Under the pieces are notes generated by a model. It was not told the origin of the DNA, searched no databases, and saw only the letters and a list, made by a program, of their open reading frames with translations. DNA of 64,000 nucleotides, taken from contig NZ_CP113116.1 of NCBI RefSeq assembly GCF_026625985.1, forward strand, positions 3,596,001 through 3,660,000, in the 5' to 3' direction. Shown piece after piece: positions 16,139 to 25,092 of this stretch. The stretch's first letter is position 1. The number at the start of each line of letters is the position of its first letter. Position numbers and translations under genes: made by a program. The stretch comes from Mycobacterium sp. Aquia_213 (GTDB lineage Bacteria > Actinomycetota > Actinomycetes > Mycobacteriales > Mycobacteriaceae).

Positions 16139-17122
16139 ATGGTCTTCGTGCGAACCACATCGAACAACAGGCCGAACGGTACCCATCGGTTTGATGCGTT
16201 TTCTGATGCCGTATCAGCCAATTTGGTGCCGGTGGCGTTGTCGATGGACGACGTAAGGGCATTTAGCGGGGGTGTGCGTTCGACCACCTTGGGTACCGTC
16301 CAACTAGCAAGGGTGCGAGTCGCGAACGAGATGGCGGTCAAACGTACCCAACAGCTGATTGAACGCAGCGCACCCGAGTACCTCAAGGTCGCGGTGCAGC
16401 TGACGGGCGCCTGTCTGATATCTCAGGGCGGCCGGGAAGCAGTGCTCGAGCCGGGCGACTACGCCGTCTATGACACAACGCGGCCGTACCAGTTGTTGAC
16501 GCGCGGCCCATTTCAGATGCAGACCGCGATGTTTCCCAGTAACTTGCTTCAGCTGCCGGTATCGCAGCTGTCGCAACTCACGGCTCGACCGATCAGTGGC
16601 CATGCGGGCCTGGGCTTGATGGCGTCATCGTTCTTCGTTGAGCTCGGCAAGCGACCGACCGGCGAATTCGGCAGCGCCACCCCACGTCTCGCCGACGCCG
16701 TACTGGACATGCTCGCGGCTTCGCTCATCGCACAGTTGCCCGACGCTACCGCATGGGATCACGCCGACAGAAGGATCTTGCTGCTACGAATCCGTGCCTT
16801 CATTGAAGGCCGACTCGGTGATCGCACCCTCAGCTCCTCGACAATCGCTGCGGCACATCATGTGTCGGTGCGCCACCTCCAAAAGCTGTTCGAACAAGAA
16901 GGCCAAACGGTGGCCGGGTGGATCCGCAATCGACGGATCGAGCTCTGCCGCAGGGATTTGAGCAACGCGGCGCTCGCGGAAACGCCGGTCCATTCGATCG
17001 GCGCCAGATGGGGACTCGGCAATGCCGCACACTTCTCCCGCTTATTCAGGGCAATGTTTGATGAAACACCCAGCGAGTATCGCGCGCGAGCACTGAATGG
17101 CGAGCAACAACCCGCATGCTGA
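16139..17122 (+). CDS. AraC-family transcriptional regulator
   Basis: This ~327-residue regulator has an N-terminal AraC-binding-like (cupin-type) domain and a C-terminal double helix-turn-helix. The first helix-turn-helix is at LSSSTIAAAHHVSVRHLQKLF and the second near SIGARWGLGNAAHFSRLFRAMF, ending in the family signature FDETPSEYR. The start is uncertain: ATG 16139 (MVFVRTTSNN) is used, but a TTG at 16076 would extend it by 21 residues. It is an insertion relative to M. tuberculosis. Only 18 bp separate it from the next gene, so they may be cotranscribed. Confidence 0.85.
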   Translation: MVFVRTTSNNRPNGTHRFDAFSDAVSANLVPVALSMDDVRAFSGGVRSTTLGTVQLARVRVANEMAVKRTQQLIERSAPEYLKVAVQLTGACLISQGGREAVLEPGDYAVYDTTRPYQLLTRGPFQMQTAMFPSNLLQLPVSQLSQLTARPISGHAGLGLMASSFFVELGKRPTGEFGSATPRLADAVLDMLAASLIAQLPDATAWDHADRRILLLRIRAFIEGRLGDRTLSSSTIAAAHHVSVRHLQKLFEQEGQTVAGWIRNRRIELCRRDLSNAALAETPVHSIGARWGLGNAAHFSRLFRAMFDETPSEYRARALNGEQQPAC

Positions 17123-17140
17123 TTCGCCTGGGACCGCATC

Positions 17141-18085
17141 GTGCACTCGGCGGATCCGCGTCGGCTTCAGCACCACCGACGGCGTAACTTCGCATCTATC
17201 GCCACAAACATCGCACTCGTGGGTCCCGGCGCGGTCGGCACGACGGTCGCCGCGCTGCTGTACCAGGCCGGGCATTCGGTGCTGGTCTGCGGTCGCACTG
17301 CGCGCGACAGCATCGAGCTGCGCCCCGACGACGGGGACCCGATCGTGGTGCCCGGGCCGGTGCACACCGATCCCGCCGAGATCGCCGGCCCGGTCGACAT
17401 CGTGATCCTGGCGGTCAAGGCCACCCAGAACGACGACGCGGGCCGCTGGCTGACCCGCCTGTGCGCCGAGCACACGATCGTCCTGGTGCTGCAGAACGGC
17501 GTCGAACAGGTCGAGCAGGTGCAGCCGCTCTGCCCGTCGTCGGCCGTGATTCCCGGGATCGTCTGGTACGGCGCCGAAACCCAACCGGAAGGGTGGGTGC
17601 GGCTTCGCACCGAGGCCGCCCTGGTGCTGCCCAGTGGACCCGCGGCGGAGACGGTCGCCGAGGTGCTGCGCGGCGCCGGCTGCCGGGTGGACTGTGACCC
17701 CGACTTCCGCACCGCAGCGTGGCGCAAGCTGCTGGTCAATGCGTTGGCGGGCTTCCTGCCCCTGACCGGGCGGCGGTCCGGGATCTTTCGCCGCGACGAC
17801 GTGGCCGCGCTGTCGCGCCGCTATGTCGCCGAGTGCCTGGCGGTCGCGCGGGCCGAGGGCGCCCGGCTGCCGGACACCGTGGTCGATGAGCTGGTCGAGA
17901 TGTTCCGTGCGGCTCCCGAGGACATGGGCACCTCGATACTGGCCGACCGGGAGCAGCACCGGCCGATGGAATGGGACATCCGCAACGGGGTGATCATCCG
18001 CAAGGCCCGCGCGCACAACCTGGCGACGCCGATCAGCGATGTGCTGGTGCCGCTACTGGCCGCGGCCAGCGACGGTCCGGGTTAA
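17141..18085 (+). CDS. ketopantoate reductase-like NAD(P)-binding protein (Rv2573-like)
   Basis: This encodes 314 residues from a GTG at 17141. An N-terminal Rossmann fold (IALVGPGAVGTT) is followed by a C-terminal helical domain with RKLLVNAL near the expected catalytic lysine/asparagine region, typical of 2-dehydropantoate 2-reductase (PanE/ApbA). Residues 1-19 do not resemble the family. The conserved region begins at ATC GCC ACA (17198), one base from ATG GCC ACA, and no better start lies nearby. A role in pantothenate synthesis is possible but several paralogues exist in mycobacteria. Confidence 0.82.
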   Translation: MHSADPRRLQHHRRRNFASIATNIALVGPGAVGTTVAALLYQAGHSVLVCGRTARDSIELRPDDGDPIVVPGPVHTDPAEIAGPVDIVILAVKATQNDDAGRWLTRLCAEHTIVLVLQNGVEQVEQVQPLCPSSAVIPGIVWYGAETQPEGWVRLRTEAALVLPSGPAAETVAEVLRGAGCRVDCDPDFRTAAWRKLLVNALAGFLPLTGRRSGIFRRDDVAALSRRYVAECLAVARAEGARLPDTVVDELVEMFRAAPEDMGTSILADREQHRPMEWDIRNGVIIRKARAHNLATPISDVLVPLLAAASDGPG

Positions 18086-18094
18086 GTTAGCGCC

Positions 18095-18598
18095 ATGCAT
18101 CCCTGCGAACGCGTCGACCTCGACTTCATCGACAGCGCGCCATACCGGTTCCGCAACAGTGTCGACCTGGCCATCACGCCCCAGCAGGTATTCGAAGTGC
18201 TGGCCGACGCCGAGGCCTGGCCGCGCTGGGCGTCGGTGATCACCAAGGTGACCTGGACCAGTCCCGAGCCGCGCGGGGTCGGCACCACCCGCATCGTCGA
18301 GATGCGCGGGGGCATCACCGGCGACGAGGAGTTCCTGGCCTGGGAACCGTTCACCCGCATGGCATTCCGGTTCAACGAGTGCTCCACCAGGGCCGTGGCC
18401 GCCTTCGCCGAGGACTATCGTGTCGAGGTCATCCCGGGTGGCTGCCGGCTGACCTGGACCATGGCACAGAAACCTGCGGGACCGGCACGGCTGGCGATGG
18501 TCATCACCGGGCCGCTGCTGAACCTGGGGCTGCGCCGATTTCTGAGCAACCTGCGCCGCTACACCGACATCCGATACTCGGTCACGCAACCGCGTTAG
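18095..18598 (+). CDS. SRPBCC/polyketide cyclase-like protein (Rv2574-like)
   Basis: This 167-residue START/SRPBCC-fold protein, identical in length to Rv2574, has the typical opening 'NSVDLAITPQQVFEVLADAEAWPRWASVI' pattern (residues ~17-45, alpha-beta helix-grip start) and a C-terminal long helix. Such proteins bind hydrophobic ligands; the ligand here is unknown. It begins 9 bp after the upstream reductase gene, consistent with an operon. Confidence 0.82.
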   Translation: MHPCERVDLDFIDSAPYRFRNSVDLAITPQQVFEVLADAEAWPRWASVITKVTWTSPEPRGVGTTRIVEMRGGITGDEEFLAWEPFTRMAFRFNECSTRAVAAFAEDYRVEVIPGGCRLTWTMAQKPAGPARLAMVITGPLLNLGLRRFLSNLRRYTDIRYSVTQPR

Positions 18599-18633
18599 GC
18601 TGATTTGACCGACCCGATCTAACGGAGGCTGCG

Positions 18634-19512
18634 ATGACCTTCAACGAGGGTATGCAGATCGACACCAGCACCGCGGACTCATCCGGCGGTGGCGGCATGG
18701 GGATGGCCCTCGGCGGTGGCGGCGTCGGGCTGCTGATCCTGGTCGCGGCCCTATTCTTCGGCATCGATCCGAGCAAGGTGATGCCCCCGCCGAGCGCGAA
18801 CACCGGCGGCTACTCGGCGCCCGGGTTCGACCTGAGCCAGTGCAAGACCGGGGCCGACGCCAACAAGTACGTGCAGTGCCGGGTGGTCGCCACCGGCAAC
18901 TCCGTGGACGCGGTCTGGCATCAGCTGATGCCGAACTACACCCGCCCGCATGTGCGCCTGTTCACCAGTTCGGTGAACACCGGCTGCGGGCCGGCCACCA
19001 CCGCTGTCGGGCCGTTCTACTGCCCGGTGGACCAGACCGCGTATTTCGATACCGACTTCTTCAAGGAGCTGGTGGATAAATTCGGTTCCAGCGGTGGGCC
19101 TTTCGCGCAGGAGTATGTGGTCGCCCACGAATACGGTCACCACGTCCAGCAGCTGCAGGGCACCTTGGGGCGGTCCCAGCAGGGCGCGCAGGGCGCCGGC
19201 GGGAACGGGGTTCGCACCGAGCTGCAGGCCGACTGCTACGCCGGCATCTGGGCGCACTACGCGTCGACGGTCAAACAGGAGAGCACCGGCGTGCCGTACC
19301 TAGAACCGTTGAGCGACAAGGACATTCAGGATGCGCTTTCGGCCGCCGCATCGGTCGGCGACGACCGGATCCAGAAGGAGTCGACCGGGCGCGTCAACCC
19401 CGAGTCGTGGACGCACGGATCCGCCGCGCAACGCCAAAAGTGGTTCACGGTCGGCTATCAGACCGGCGACCCGCACCAGTGCGACACGTTCGCCTCGACG
19501 AACCTCGGTTAA
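18634..19512 (+). CDS. neutral zinc metallopeptidase, YpfJ family (Rv2575-like)
   Basis: This 292-residue membrane-anchored zinc protease has an N-terminal cytoplasmic tail, a glycine-rich stretch, one transmembrane segment (~30-44, GLLILVAALFFGI) and an extracytoplasmic peptidase domain. The active site is HEYGHH at residues 165-170. Paired cysteines in the exported part (for example C119, C130) may form disulfides. A strong GGAGG precedes the ATG. The family is the neutral zinc metallopeptidase domain (YpfJ). The substrate is unknown. Confidence 0.9.
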   Translation: MTFNEGMQIDTSTADSSGGGGMGMALGGGGVGLLILVAALFFGIDPSKVMPPPSANTGGYSAPGFDLSQCKTGADANKYVQCRVVATGNSVDAVWHQLMPNYTRPHVRLFTSSVNTGCGPATTAVGPFYCPVDQTAYFDTDFFKELVDKFGSSGGPFAQEYVVAHEYGHHVQQLQGTLGRSQQGAQGAGGNGVRTELQADCYAGIWAHYASTVKQESTGVPYLEPLSDKDIQDALSAAASVGDDRIQKESTGRVNPESWTHGSAAQRQKWFTVGYQTGDPHQCDTFASTNLG

Positions 19513-19562
19513 GCCGGGTAGCCGAGGGTGCGACCGCGTGGGTCTACGTGTTCGCCGGCTGA

Positions 19563-20000
19563 CTACCCGAGCTTGCAGGTGACGGTGGTGGTGGCGTCGG
19601 CGTGTGCGACCACCTGGCCGTCCACCGCGATCTCGCAGTGAAACTGCGCCGGGCCGTTGCCCGAATCCGGCCAGTGCAGCATGCCGCTGGCGCTGATGCT
19701 CGCGTACTGGTTCGGGTTTGCCAGGGTGGCGGTGTAGGTGACCGGCTGGCCGCTGAGGGGCGCCTGCACGCTGGTCATGAACTTCGACGGGTCCGCGTTG
19801 TAGGCGGCCTGGCTGGGCGGATCGGAACTCACGTAGTTGACGGTGGCGGTCAAGTTGTTGGGACTCGTCACGGTGTAGGTCACCTGGTGGCCGTCCGCAT
19901 GCGCCGTCGCCGGCCCGAGAATTACTCCCCCGACCAGTGCAAACGTTGCCGACGCGACCGCGCTGGTCCCTTTTCGCAGGTTCGTCATCACGTTCGTCAT
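19563..20000 (-). CDS. secreted hypothetical protein (Rv2576c-like)
   Basis: This 145-residue protein has an N-terminal signal peptide (hydrophobic run VASATFALVGGVILGPA, cleavage likely after AHA) and a beta-rich mature part with YTVTSPNNLTATVNY and Cys residues in FHCEIAV and VTCKLG that could pair. The start at 20000 gives MTNVMTNLRK; MTNLRK at 19988 is also possible. The counterpart in M. tuberculosis is a conserved exported protein of unknown role. Confidence 0.8.
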   Translation of the reverse strand: MTNVMTNLRKGTSAVASATFALVGGVILGPATAHADGHQVTYTVTSPNNLTATVNYVSSDPPSQAAYNADPSKFMTSVQAPLSGQPVTYTATLANPNQYASISASGMLHWPDSGNGPAQFHCEIAVDGQVVAHADATTTVTCKLG

Positions 20001-20089
20001 ATCGAAAACGCTACCGGAACTGTTACCAGCGGCTCCGGCGTTCACCGCTTGATATGCCAACGGTCGCCTGGCTCGGGTATGAAACATGC

Positions 20090-21697
20090 ATGACCGACGA
20101 CGCCGACCCGGCCGTTCCGGACGGCGCGACGGGCATTAGCCGCCGCCGGTTGTTGACGACCAGCGCGACCTCGGCGGTCGTCGGGATGGGTGTCGGCGCC
20201 GGCGTCGGGGTGGGCGCCGCCGCGCTGTTGTGGTCCAACTCGCACGGGCCCGCCCTATTGCCTGCGCCGGATCGCAACGGCGCGCCGCCGGTTTTCGGTC
20301 TGCACCTGCAATTCAGCAAGAACGCCGGCACCGAGGTGGTGGTGTCCTGGCACAGCACCGAGGCCGTTCGCAATCCGCGCGTCATGCTCGGCACGCCCGG
20401 GGCCGGCTATGGCCGCACCGTCGCGGCCGAAACGCGGACCTACCGAGATGCCAAGTCCAACAATGAAGTTCGCGTCAACCACGCTCGCCTGACGAACCTG
20501 ACGCCGGATACCGACTACGTGTATGCCGCCGTGCACGACGGCGCCGAGCCCGAGCAAGGCACGGTACGGACTGGACCTGTGGGTCGAAAGCCGTTGCGCT
20601 TCACCAGTTTCGGCGATCAGTCCACCCCGACGCTGGACAGGATGCCCGACGGCACCTACAGCACCGACAACATCGGATCGCCCGCGGCCGCCGACACCAC
20701 GCTGGCGATCGAACGCATCGGCCCGTTGTTCAACCTCATCAACGGCGACCTGTGCTACGCCAACCTCGCCCAAGACCGCGTCCGCACCTGGTCGAACTGG
20801 TTCGAGAACAACACCCGCTCGGCGCGCTACCGGCCGTGGATGCCCGCGGCCGGCAACCACGAGAACGAGTTGGGCAACGGGCCGGTCGGCTACGGCGCCT
20901 ATCAGACATACTTCGCGGTGCCCGACTCCGGGGCAAGCCCCGAACTGCGCGGCCTGTGGTACTCGTTCACGGCCGGATCGGTGCGGGTGATCAGCCTCAA
21001 CAACGACGACGTGGCGTTGCAGGACGGTGGCAATTTCTACGTCCACAATTATTCGGGCGGCGAGCAAAAGCGCTGGCTTACAGCCGAACTCGCGGCCGCG
21101 CGCCGCGATCCCGATATCGACTGGCTGGTTATCTGTATGCATCAGACCGCCATCTCCACCGCCGAACGCGCCAACGGTGCCGACCTCGGCATCCGCGAGG
21201 AGTGGCTGCCGCTGTTCGACCAGTACCAGGTCGATCTGGTGCTGTGCGGCCACGAACACCACTACGAACGTTCCCATCCGTTGCGCGGCACGGAAAGCAC
21301 CGACACCCGCACACCGATCCCCGTCGACACCCCCCACGACGTGATCGACGCGACCCGCGGAACGGTGCACCTCGTCATCGGCGGTGGCGGCACCTCGGCA
21401 CCGTCCAATGGGATGCTCTTTGCCGAACCACGATGCCGGGTGATCACCGGCGTGGGCGCGTTTGATCCCTCAGTCGGGCGCAAACCGCCGATTTACGTCC
21501 TCGAGGACGCACCCTGGTCGGCTTTTCGTGACCGCGAAAATCCTTACGGATTCGTGGCTTTCGACGTCGACCCGGGTCAGCCGGGCGGCAACACCTCGAT
21601 CAAGGCGACGCATTACGCGCTGCGCGGGCCGCTCGGCGCGGTCGTCGTCGTGGAGCAGTTCACCCTGACCAAGCCCCGCGGGGACAAGCCCACTTAA
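20090..21697 (+). CDS. Tat-exported purple acid phosphatase/metallophosphoesterase (Rv2577-like)
   Basis: This 535-residue protein has a twin-arginine signal (SRRRLLTT, R18-R20, then a hydrophobic stretch), an N-terminal fibronectin-like purple acid phosphatase domain and a metallophosphoesterase domain. Metal-ligand motifs are FGDQS, NGDLCYA, GNHE (AAGNHENE), CMHQT and GHEHHYER, the full purple-acid-phosphatase set. The ATG at 20090 is used because the Tat signal begins there. It would hydrolyse phosphate esters outside the cytoplasm. Its stop overlaps the convergent radical SAM gene by 4 bp. Confidence 0.9.
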   Translation: MTDDADPAVPDGATGISRRRLLTTSATSAVVGMGVGAGVGVGAAALLWSNSHGPALLPAPDRNGAPPVFGLHLQFSKNAGTEVVVSWHSTEAVRNPRVMLGTPGAGYGRTVAAETRTYRDAKSNNEVRVNHARLTNLTPDTDYVYAAVHDGAEPEQGTVRTGPVGRKPLRFTSFGDQSTPTLDRMPDGTYSTDNIGSPAAADTTLAIERIGPLFNLINGDLCYANLAQDRVRTWSNWFENNTRSARYRPWMPAAGNHENELGNGPVGYGAYQTYFAVPDSGASPELRGLWYSFTAGSVRVISLNNDDVALQDGGNFYVHNYSGGEQKRWLTAELAAARRDPDIDWLVICMHQTAISTAERANGADLGIREEWLPLFDQYQVDLVLCGHEHHYERSHPLRGTESTDTRTPIPVDTPHDVIDATRGTVHLVIGGGGTSAPSNGMLFAEPRCRVITGVGAFDPSVGRKPPIYVLEDAPWSAFRDRENPYGFVAFDVDPGQPGGNTSIKATHYALRGPLGAVVVVEQFTLTKPRGDKPT

Positions 21698-22719
21698 AAC
21701 AGCGTCGCCTGCCCGGGTTCCGGCTCGGCGGCCTTGGGTGCTTGCGAGAACGGACGCTGGTCGCCGCTCAGCCGGTGTTTGGTGATCAGCGGGGCGGCCC
21801 GCACGCGCAGCATCTCGCGATAGTCCGGCGGCAAATACGCTCCGCGCCGGTACAATTCGCGGTAGCGGCCGACGAGCTCGGGATGCGAACGGGCCAGCCA
21901 GGACATGAACCAGCCGCGGGTGGAACGACGCAGGTGCAGGCCGAAGACGGTCACGCTGCCGGCGCCGGCGGCCGCGATCTGGCCGAGCAGCCCGTCGAGG
22001 TGCTCGACGGAGTCGGTGAGGTGTGGCAGCACCGGCGCGACCATCACATGGCAGTCGAGGCCGGCGTCGCGGATCGCGCCGATCAGACCCAGGCGCGCCT
22101 GCGGCGTCGGCGTGCCCGGCTCGACGTCTCGGTGCAAGTCCGCATCCCCGACCGCCAGCGACACCGCGACCGACACCGGAACCTGTTGGGCCGCAGCGGC
22201 GATCAGCGGCAGATCCCGCCGCAGCAGGGTGCCTTTGGTCAGGATGGACAGCGGCGTGCCGGATTCGGCGAGGGCGCCGACGATGCCCGGCATCAGGGCA
22301 TAGCGGCCCTCGGCGCGCTGGTAGGGATCGGTGTTGGTGCCCAGCGCGACGGCTTCGCGCCGCCACGACGGCCGGCGCAACTCGCGGCGCAATACCTCCG
22401 CGACATTGGTCTTGACCACGATCTGGGTATCGAAGTCGGCGCCGGGATCGAAGTCCAGATATTCGTGAGTGGGCCGGGCGAAACAATAGCGGCAGGCGTG
22501 CGAGCAGCCGCGGTAGCCGTTGACGGTATAGCGGAACGGCAACGCGGCCGCTTCCGGAATTTTGTTGAGCGCCGATTTGCAGAGCACCTCGTGAAAGGTG
22601 ATCCCCTCGAATTGCGGCGCGCGCACGCTGCGGACCAGGCCGATCCGCTGTAAACCTGGCAATGCTCCGTCGTCGATCGGTTCCCCGTTGACGGCGACGG
22701 CCTGGTTCGCCCACCGCAC
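21694..22719 (-). CDS. Rv2578c-type radical SAM protein
   Basis: This 341-residue radical SAM enzyme has the 4Fe-4S motif CxxxCxxC at C72, C76 and C79 (YRGCSHACRYCFARPTHE), resembling the SplB-like group. The GTG start at 22719 matches the M. tuberculosis protein's opening (MRWANQAVAVNG). A perfect LexA-type SOS box lies 8 bp upstream (22728-22743), so induction by DNA damage is expected, in agreement with Rv2578c being listed as a LexA target in M. tuberculosis. A DNA-repair or nucleic-acid modification role is inferred. Confidence 0.9.
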   Translation of the reverse strand: MRWANQAVAVNGEPIDDGALPGLQRIGLVRSVRAPQFEGITFHEVLCKSALNKIPEAAALPFRYTVNGYRGCSHACRYCFARPTHEYLDFDPGADFDTQIVVKTNVAEVLRRELRRPSWRREAVALGTNTDPYQRAEGRYALMPGIVGALAESGTPLSILTKGTLLRRDLPLIAAAAQQVPVSVAVSLAVGDADLHRDVEPGTPTPQARLGLIGAIRDAGLDCHVMVAPVLPHLTDSVEHLDGLLGQIAAAGAGSVTVFGLHLRRSTRGWFMSWLARSHPELVGRYRELYRRGAYLPPDYREMLRVRAAPLITKHRLSGDQRPFSQAPKAAEPEPGQATLF

Positions 22720-22727
22720 TCTGCTAT

Positions 22728-22743
22728 TCGAACAATTGTTCGA
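22728..22743. promoter_or_regulatory. perfect SOS box shared by radical SAM and helR genes
   Basis: TCGAACAATTGTTCGA is a perfect match to the mycobacterial LexA consensus TCGAAC-N4-GTTCGA. It lies in the 60-bp space between divergent genes. For the plus strand, a possible -35 TTGTTC (22736-22741) falls inside the box and a -10 TACGAT (22760-22765) lies 18 bp downstream, so LexA would block both promoters. Confidence 0.9.
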
Positions 22744-22779
22744 TACGTTGTCAAGCTCCTACGATGGCCTAGACCGGAA

Positions 22780-24996
22780 ATGGCGGAGGGGTACTTGTCG
22801 AATCCTGAGTATGAAGGCGAACTGCAGTCCGAACAGGGCTACGTGACCGGACTCTATGCGCGGCTCGATGCCGAACGGGCCCGGGCGAAGGACAAATTCC
22901 GCGCGGCGTTGCTGGGCGACAGCGAGAGCCTTTCGGATCGGGACGCCGAGGTGCGCGCGGTGGCCAGGGAGGTCAAGCGGCTGGACGTGGCGGACTACGG
23001 GCTGTGTTTCGGTCGGCTGGACGCCCTCTCCGGCGAACGCTCCTACATCGGCCGCATCGGCTTGTTCGACGCCGACAACGAGTACCAACCGCTGCTGCTC
23101 GACTGGCGGGCACCGGCGGCTCGCGCCTTCTACATCGCCACCGCCGCCAGCCCCGAGGACATGCACCGGCGCCGCCAGTTCCACACCCGCGGACGTCGCG
23201 TCGTCGACTTCACCGACGAGCTGTTCGGCCGGCCCGGCGCTGACGCGCAAGGCGACGCGGCCCTGCTGGCGGCGGTCAACGCGCCGCGCGGCGAAGGCAT
23301 GCGCGACATCGTGGCGACCATTCAGGCCCAGCAGGACGAAATCATCCGGCTCGATCACCCGGGCGTCTTGGTGATCGAGGGTGGCCCCGGGACCGGGAAG
23401 ACGGTCGTGGCGCTGCACCGCGTCGCGTACCTGCTCTACACCCAGCGCGAACGCATCGAACGCCACGGAGTCCTTGTGGTGGGGCCTAATTCGGCGTTCC
23501 TTCGCCACGTCGACCGCGTGTTGCCGTCGCTGGGCGAGTCCAGCGTGGTGTTCATGACGCCCGGCGATCTGGTGCCCGGTATGCAGGTCAGCGCCGAGGA
23601 CAGTCCGGATGGTGCGGCGTTCAAGGGCTCGCTGAAAATCCTCGACGTGCTGGCTGCCGCGATCGCGGATCGGCAACGGCTGCCCGAGCGCCCGCTGGAG
23701 ATCGAACTGGCGGACGTCACGATGCGCATCGACACCGAAATCGCCGAGTGGGCGCGTGAAGAGGCACGTGGCAGCGGACAGCCGCACAACCAGGCCCGCG
23801 CGGTGTTCATCGACATCCTCACCTGGGCGCTGACCGAGCGGGCGATCGCGCGGATCGGCCGCGGCTGGCTGACCCGCGAGGACCGCAGCGCCTGGGAGCA
23901 GCTGCGCCAGAACCTGCTCGCCGAGCTAGCGGACAACGAACAGTTCACCGCCGCGCTCGACCGGCTCTGGCCGATCCTGACACCGCAGGAGCTGCTGGCG
24001 TCGCTGTACCTCTCCCCCGAGCGGCTGCACGCCGTGGGTGCTCCCCAGGCGCTGTTGCGCGTTGACGGCGAGGCATGGACGGTGTCGGACGTGCCGCTGC
24101 TCGACGAACTGGTCGATCTGCTGGGCCGCGACAAGAACGCCGAGTCCGCCGCGGCGAGCGCCGAGCGGGAGCGGAACCACGAAGCCGAGTACGCCGCCGG
24201 TGTGCTGGACCTGCTCGAGATGCGCAGCGAGGACTCGATGGACGACGAGGAGCAGTTGCGCGCCCAACACATGATCTACGCCGACGATCTGGCCGAGCGA
24301 TTCCTCGAGCGCGACACCCGCGAACTCGCCGAACGTGCTGCGGCGGACCGGGATTGGACCTACCGGCACATCGTCGTCGACGAGGCCCAGGAGCTGTCCG
24401 AAATGGACTGGCGGGTGCTGATGCGACGCTGCCCCGGCCGGTCCTTCACCGTGGTCGGCGATCTCGCCCAGCGGCGCTCGGCGGCCGGGGCGACGTCGTG
24501 GCAAGCGATGCTGCAGCCGTATGTGGCGGACCGATGGGAATACCGGCCGCTGTCGGTCAACTATCGCACCCCGGAGGAGATCATGACGGTCGCCGCCGCA
24601 TTGCTCGACGAGTTCGCGCCCGGGGTCCAGCCACCGGAGTCGGTTCGCGCGTGCGGTGTGCGGCCGTGGTCAAGAAAGGTCACCGACGACGAATTATCCA
24701 GTGCCATTGAGGAATTCGTTCGGGACGAGGCCAGTCGCGAAGGCACCAGCGTCGTGATCGGCCCGTCCGGTGTACCGGGTACGGTGCCGGCCTCGCAGAC
24801 CAAGGGCCTGGAGTTCGACGCCGTGCTGGTCGTCGACCCACAACGGATCCTCGCGGACGGCCCGCGCGGCGCGGCCGAGCTCTACGTCGCCCTCACCCGC
24901 GCCACGCAACGCCTCGGGGTTCTGCACCGAGATCCGTTGCCGCAGGCGCTGGCCGGCCTGGCCGAGTACGAGACAGGCACGCAGGCTCGGACTTAG
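22780..24996 (+). CDS. helR: HelR/HelD-like RNA polymerase recycling ATPase
   Basis: This 738-residue UvrD-like superfamily 1 ATPase has an N-terminal coiled-coil arm (QGYVTGLYARLDAERARAK), Walker A GPGTGKT at residues 202-208, Walker B VVDEAQEL (D534/E535) and a C-terminal helicase core ending with LYVALTRATQRLGVL. This architecture is that of HelD/HelR proteins, which remove stalled RNA polymerase and in some mycobacteria give rifamycin tolerance. ATG 22780 is used; TTG 22795 behind GGAGGGG is an alternative. M. tuberculosis lacks a HelD. No rifamycin-associated element is seen; an SOS box is. Confidence 0.85.
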   Translation: MAEGYLSNPEYEGELQSEQGYVTGLYARLDAERARAKDKFRAALLGDSESLSDRDAEVRAVAREVKRLDVADYGLCFGRLDALSGERSYIGRIGLFDADNEYQPLLLDWRAPAARAFYIATAASPEDMHRRRQFHTRGRRVVDFTDELFGRPGADAQGDAALLAAVNAPRGEGMRDIVATIQAQQDEIIRLDHPGVLVIEGGPGTGKTVVALHRVAYLLYTQRERIERHGVLVVGPNSAFLRHVDRVLPSLGESSVVFMTPGDLVPGMQVSAEDSPDGAAFKGSLKILDVLAAAIADRQRLPERPLEIELADVTMRIDTEIAEWAREEARGSGQPHNQARAVFIDILTWALTERAIARIGRGWLTREDRSAWEQLRQNLLAELADNEQFTAALDRLWPILTPQELLASLYLSPERLHAVGAPQALLRVDGEAWTVSDVPLLDELVDLLGRDKNAESAAASAERERNHEAEYAAGVLDLLEMRSEDSMDDEEQLRAQHMIYADDLAERFLERDTRELAERAAADRDWTYRHIVVDEAQELSEMDWRVLMRRCPGRSFTVVGDLAQRRSAAGATSWQAMLQPYVADRWEYRPLSVNYRTPEEIMTVAAALLDEFAPGVQPPESVRACGVRPWSRKVTDDELSSAIEEFVRDEASREGTSVVIGPSGVPGTVPASQTKGLEFDAVLVVDPQRILADGPRGAAELYVALTRATQRLGVLHRDPLPQALAGLAEYETGTQART

Positions 24997-25005
24997 ACTC
25001 CGGCC

Positions 25006-25077
25006 GTGTTCTCGGAGACGCGGTATGCGATGAACGGGGACTTGTGCGTCGCCTATCGCGCATCGCGTGAGGGTTAG
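25006..25077 (+). pseudogene. 5' fragment of the cyclase gene, cut by in-frame TAG
   Basis: A GTG-initiated frame at 25006 reads TRYAMNGDLCVAYRASREG and meets TAG at 25075-25077, in the same frame as the downstream cyclase. The encoded residues match the usual N-terminus of hydrolase-cyclases (TRYA.SGD..IAYQ..G.G). The next codons RDIVFVPNW continue that family pattern, so the TAG most simply replaces a CAG glutamine codon. Confidence 0.75.
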
Positions 25078-25092
25078 CGCGACATCGTTTTC

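Noticed and set aside
22720..22779. Rifamycin-associated element upstream of helR
   Set aside because: The intergenic region holds no 19-bp inverted repeat of that type; only the SOS box and a possible promoter are present.
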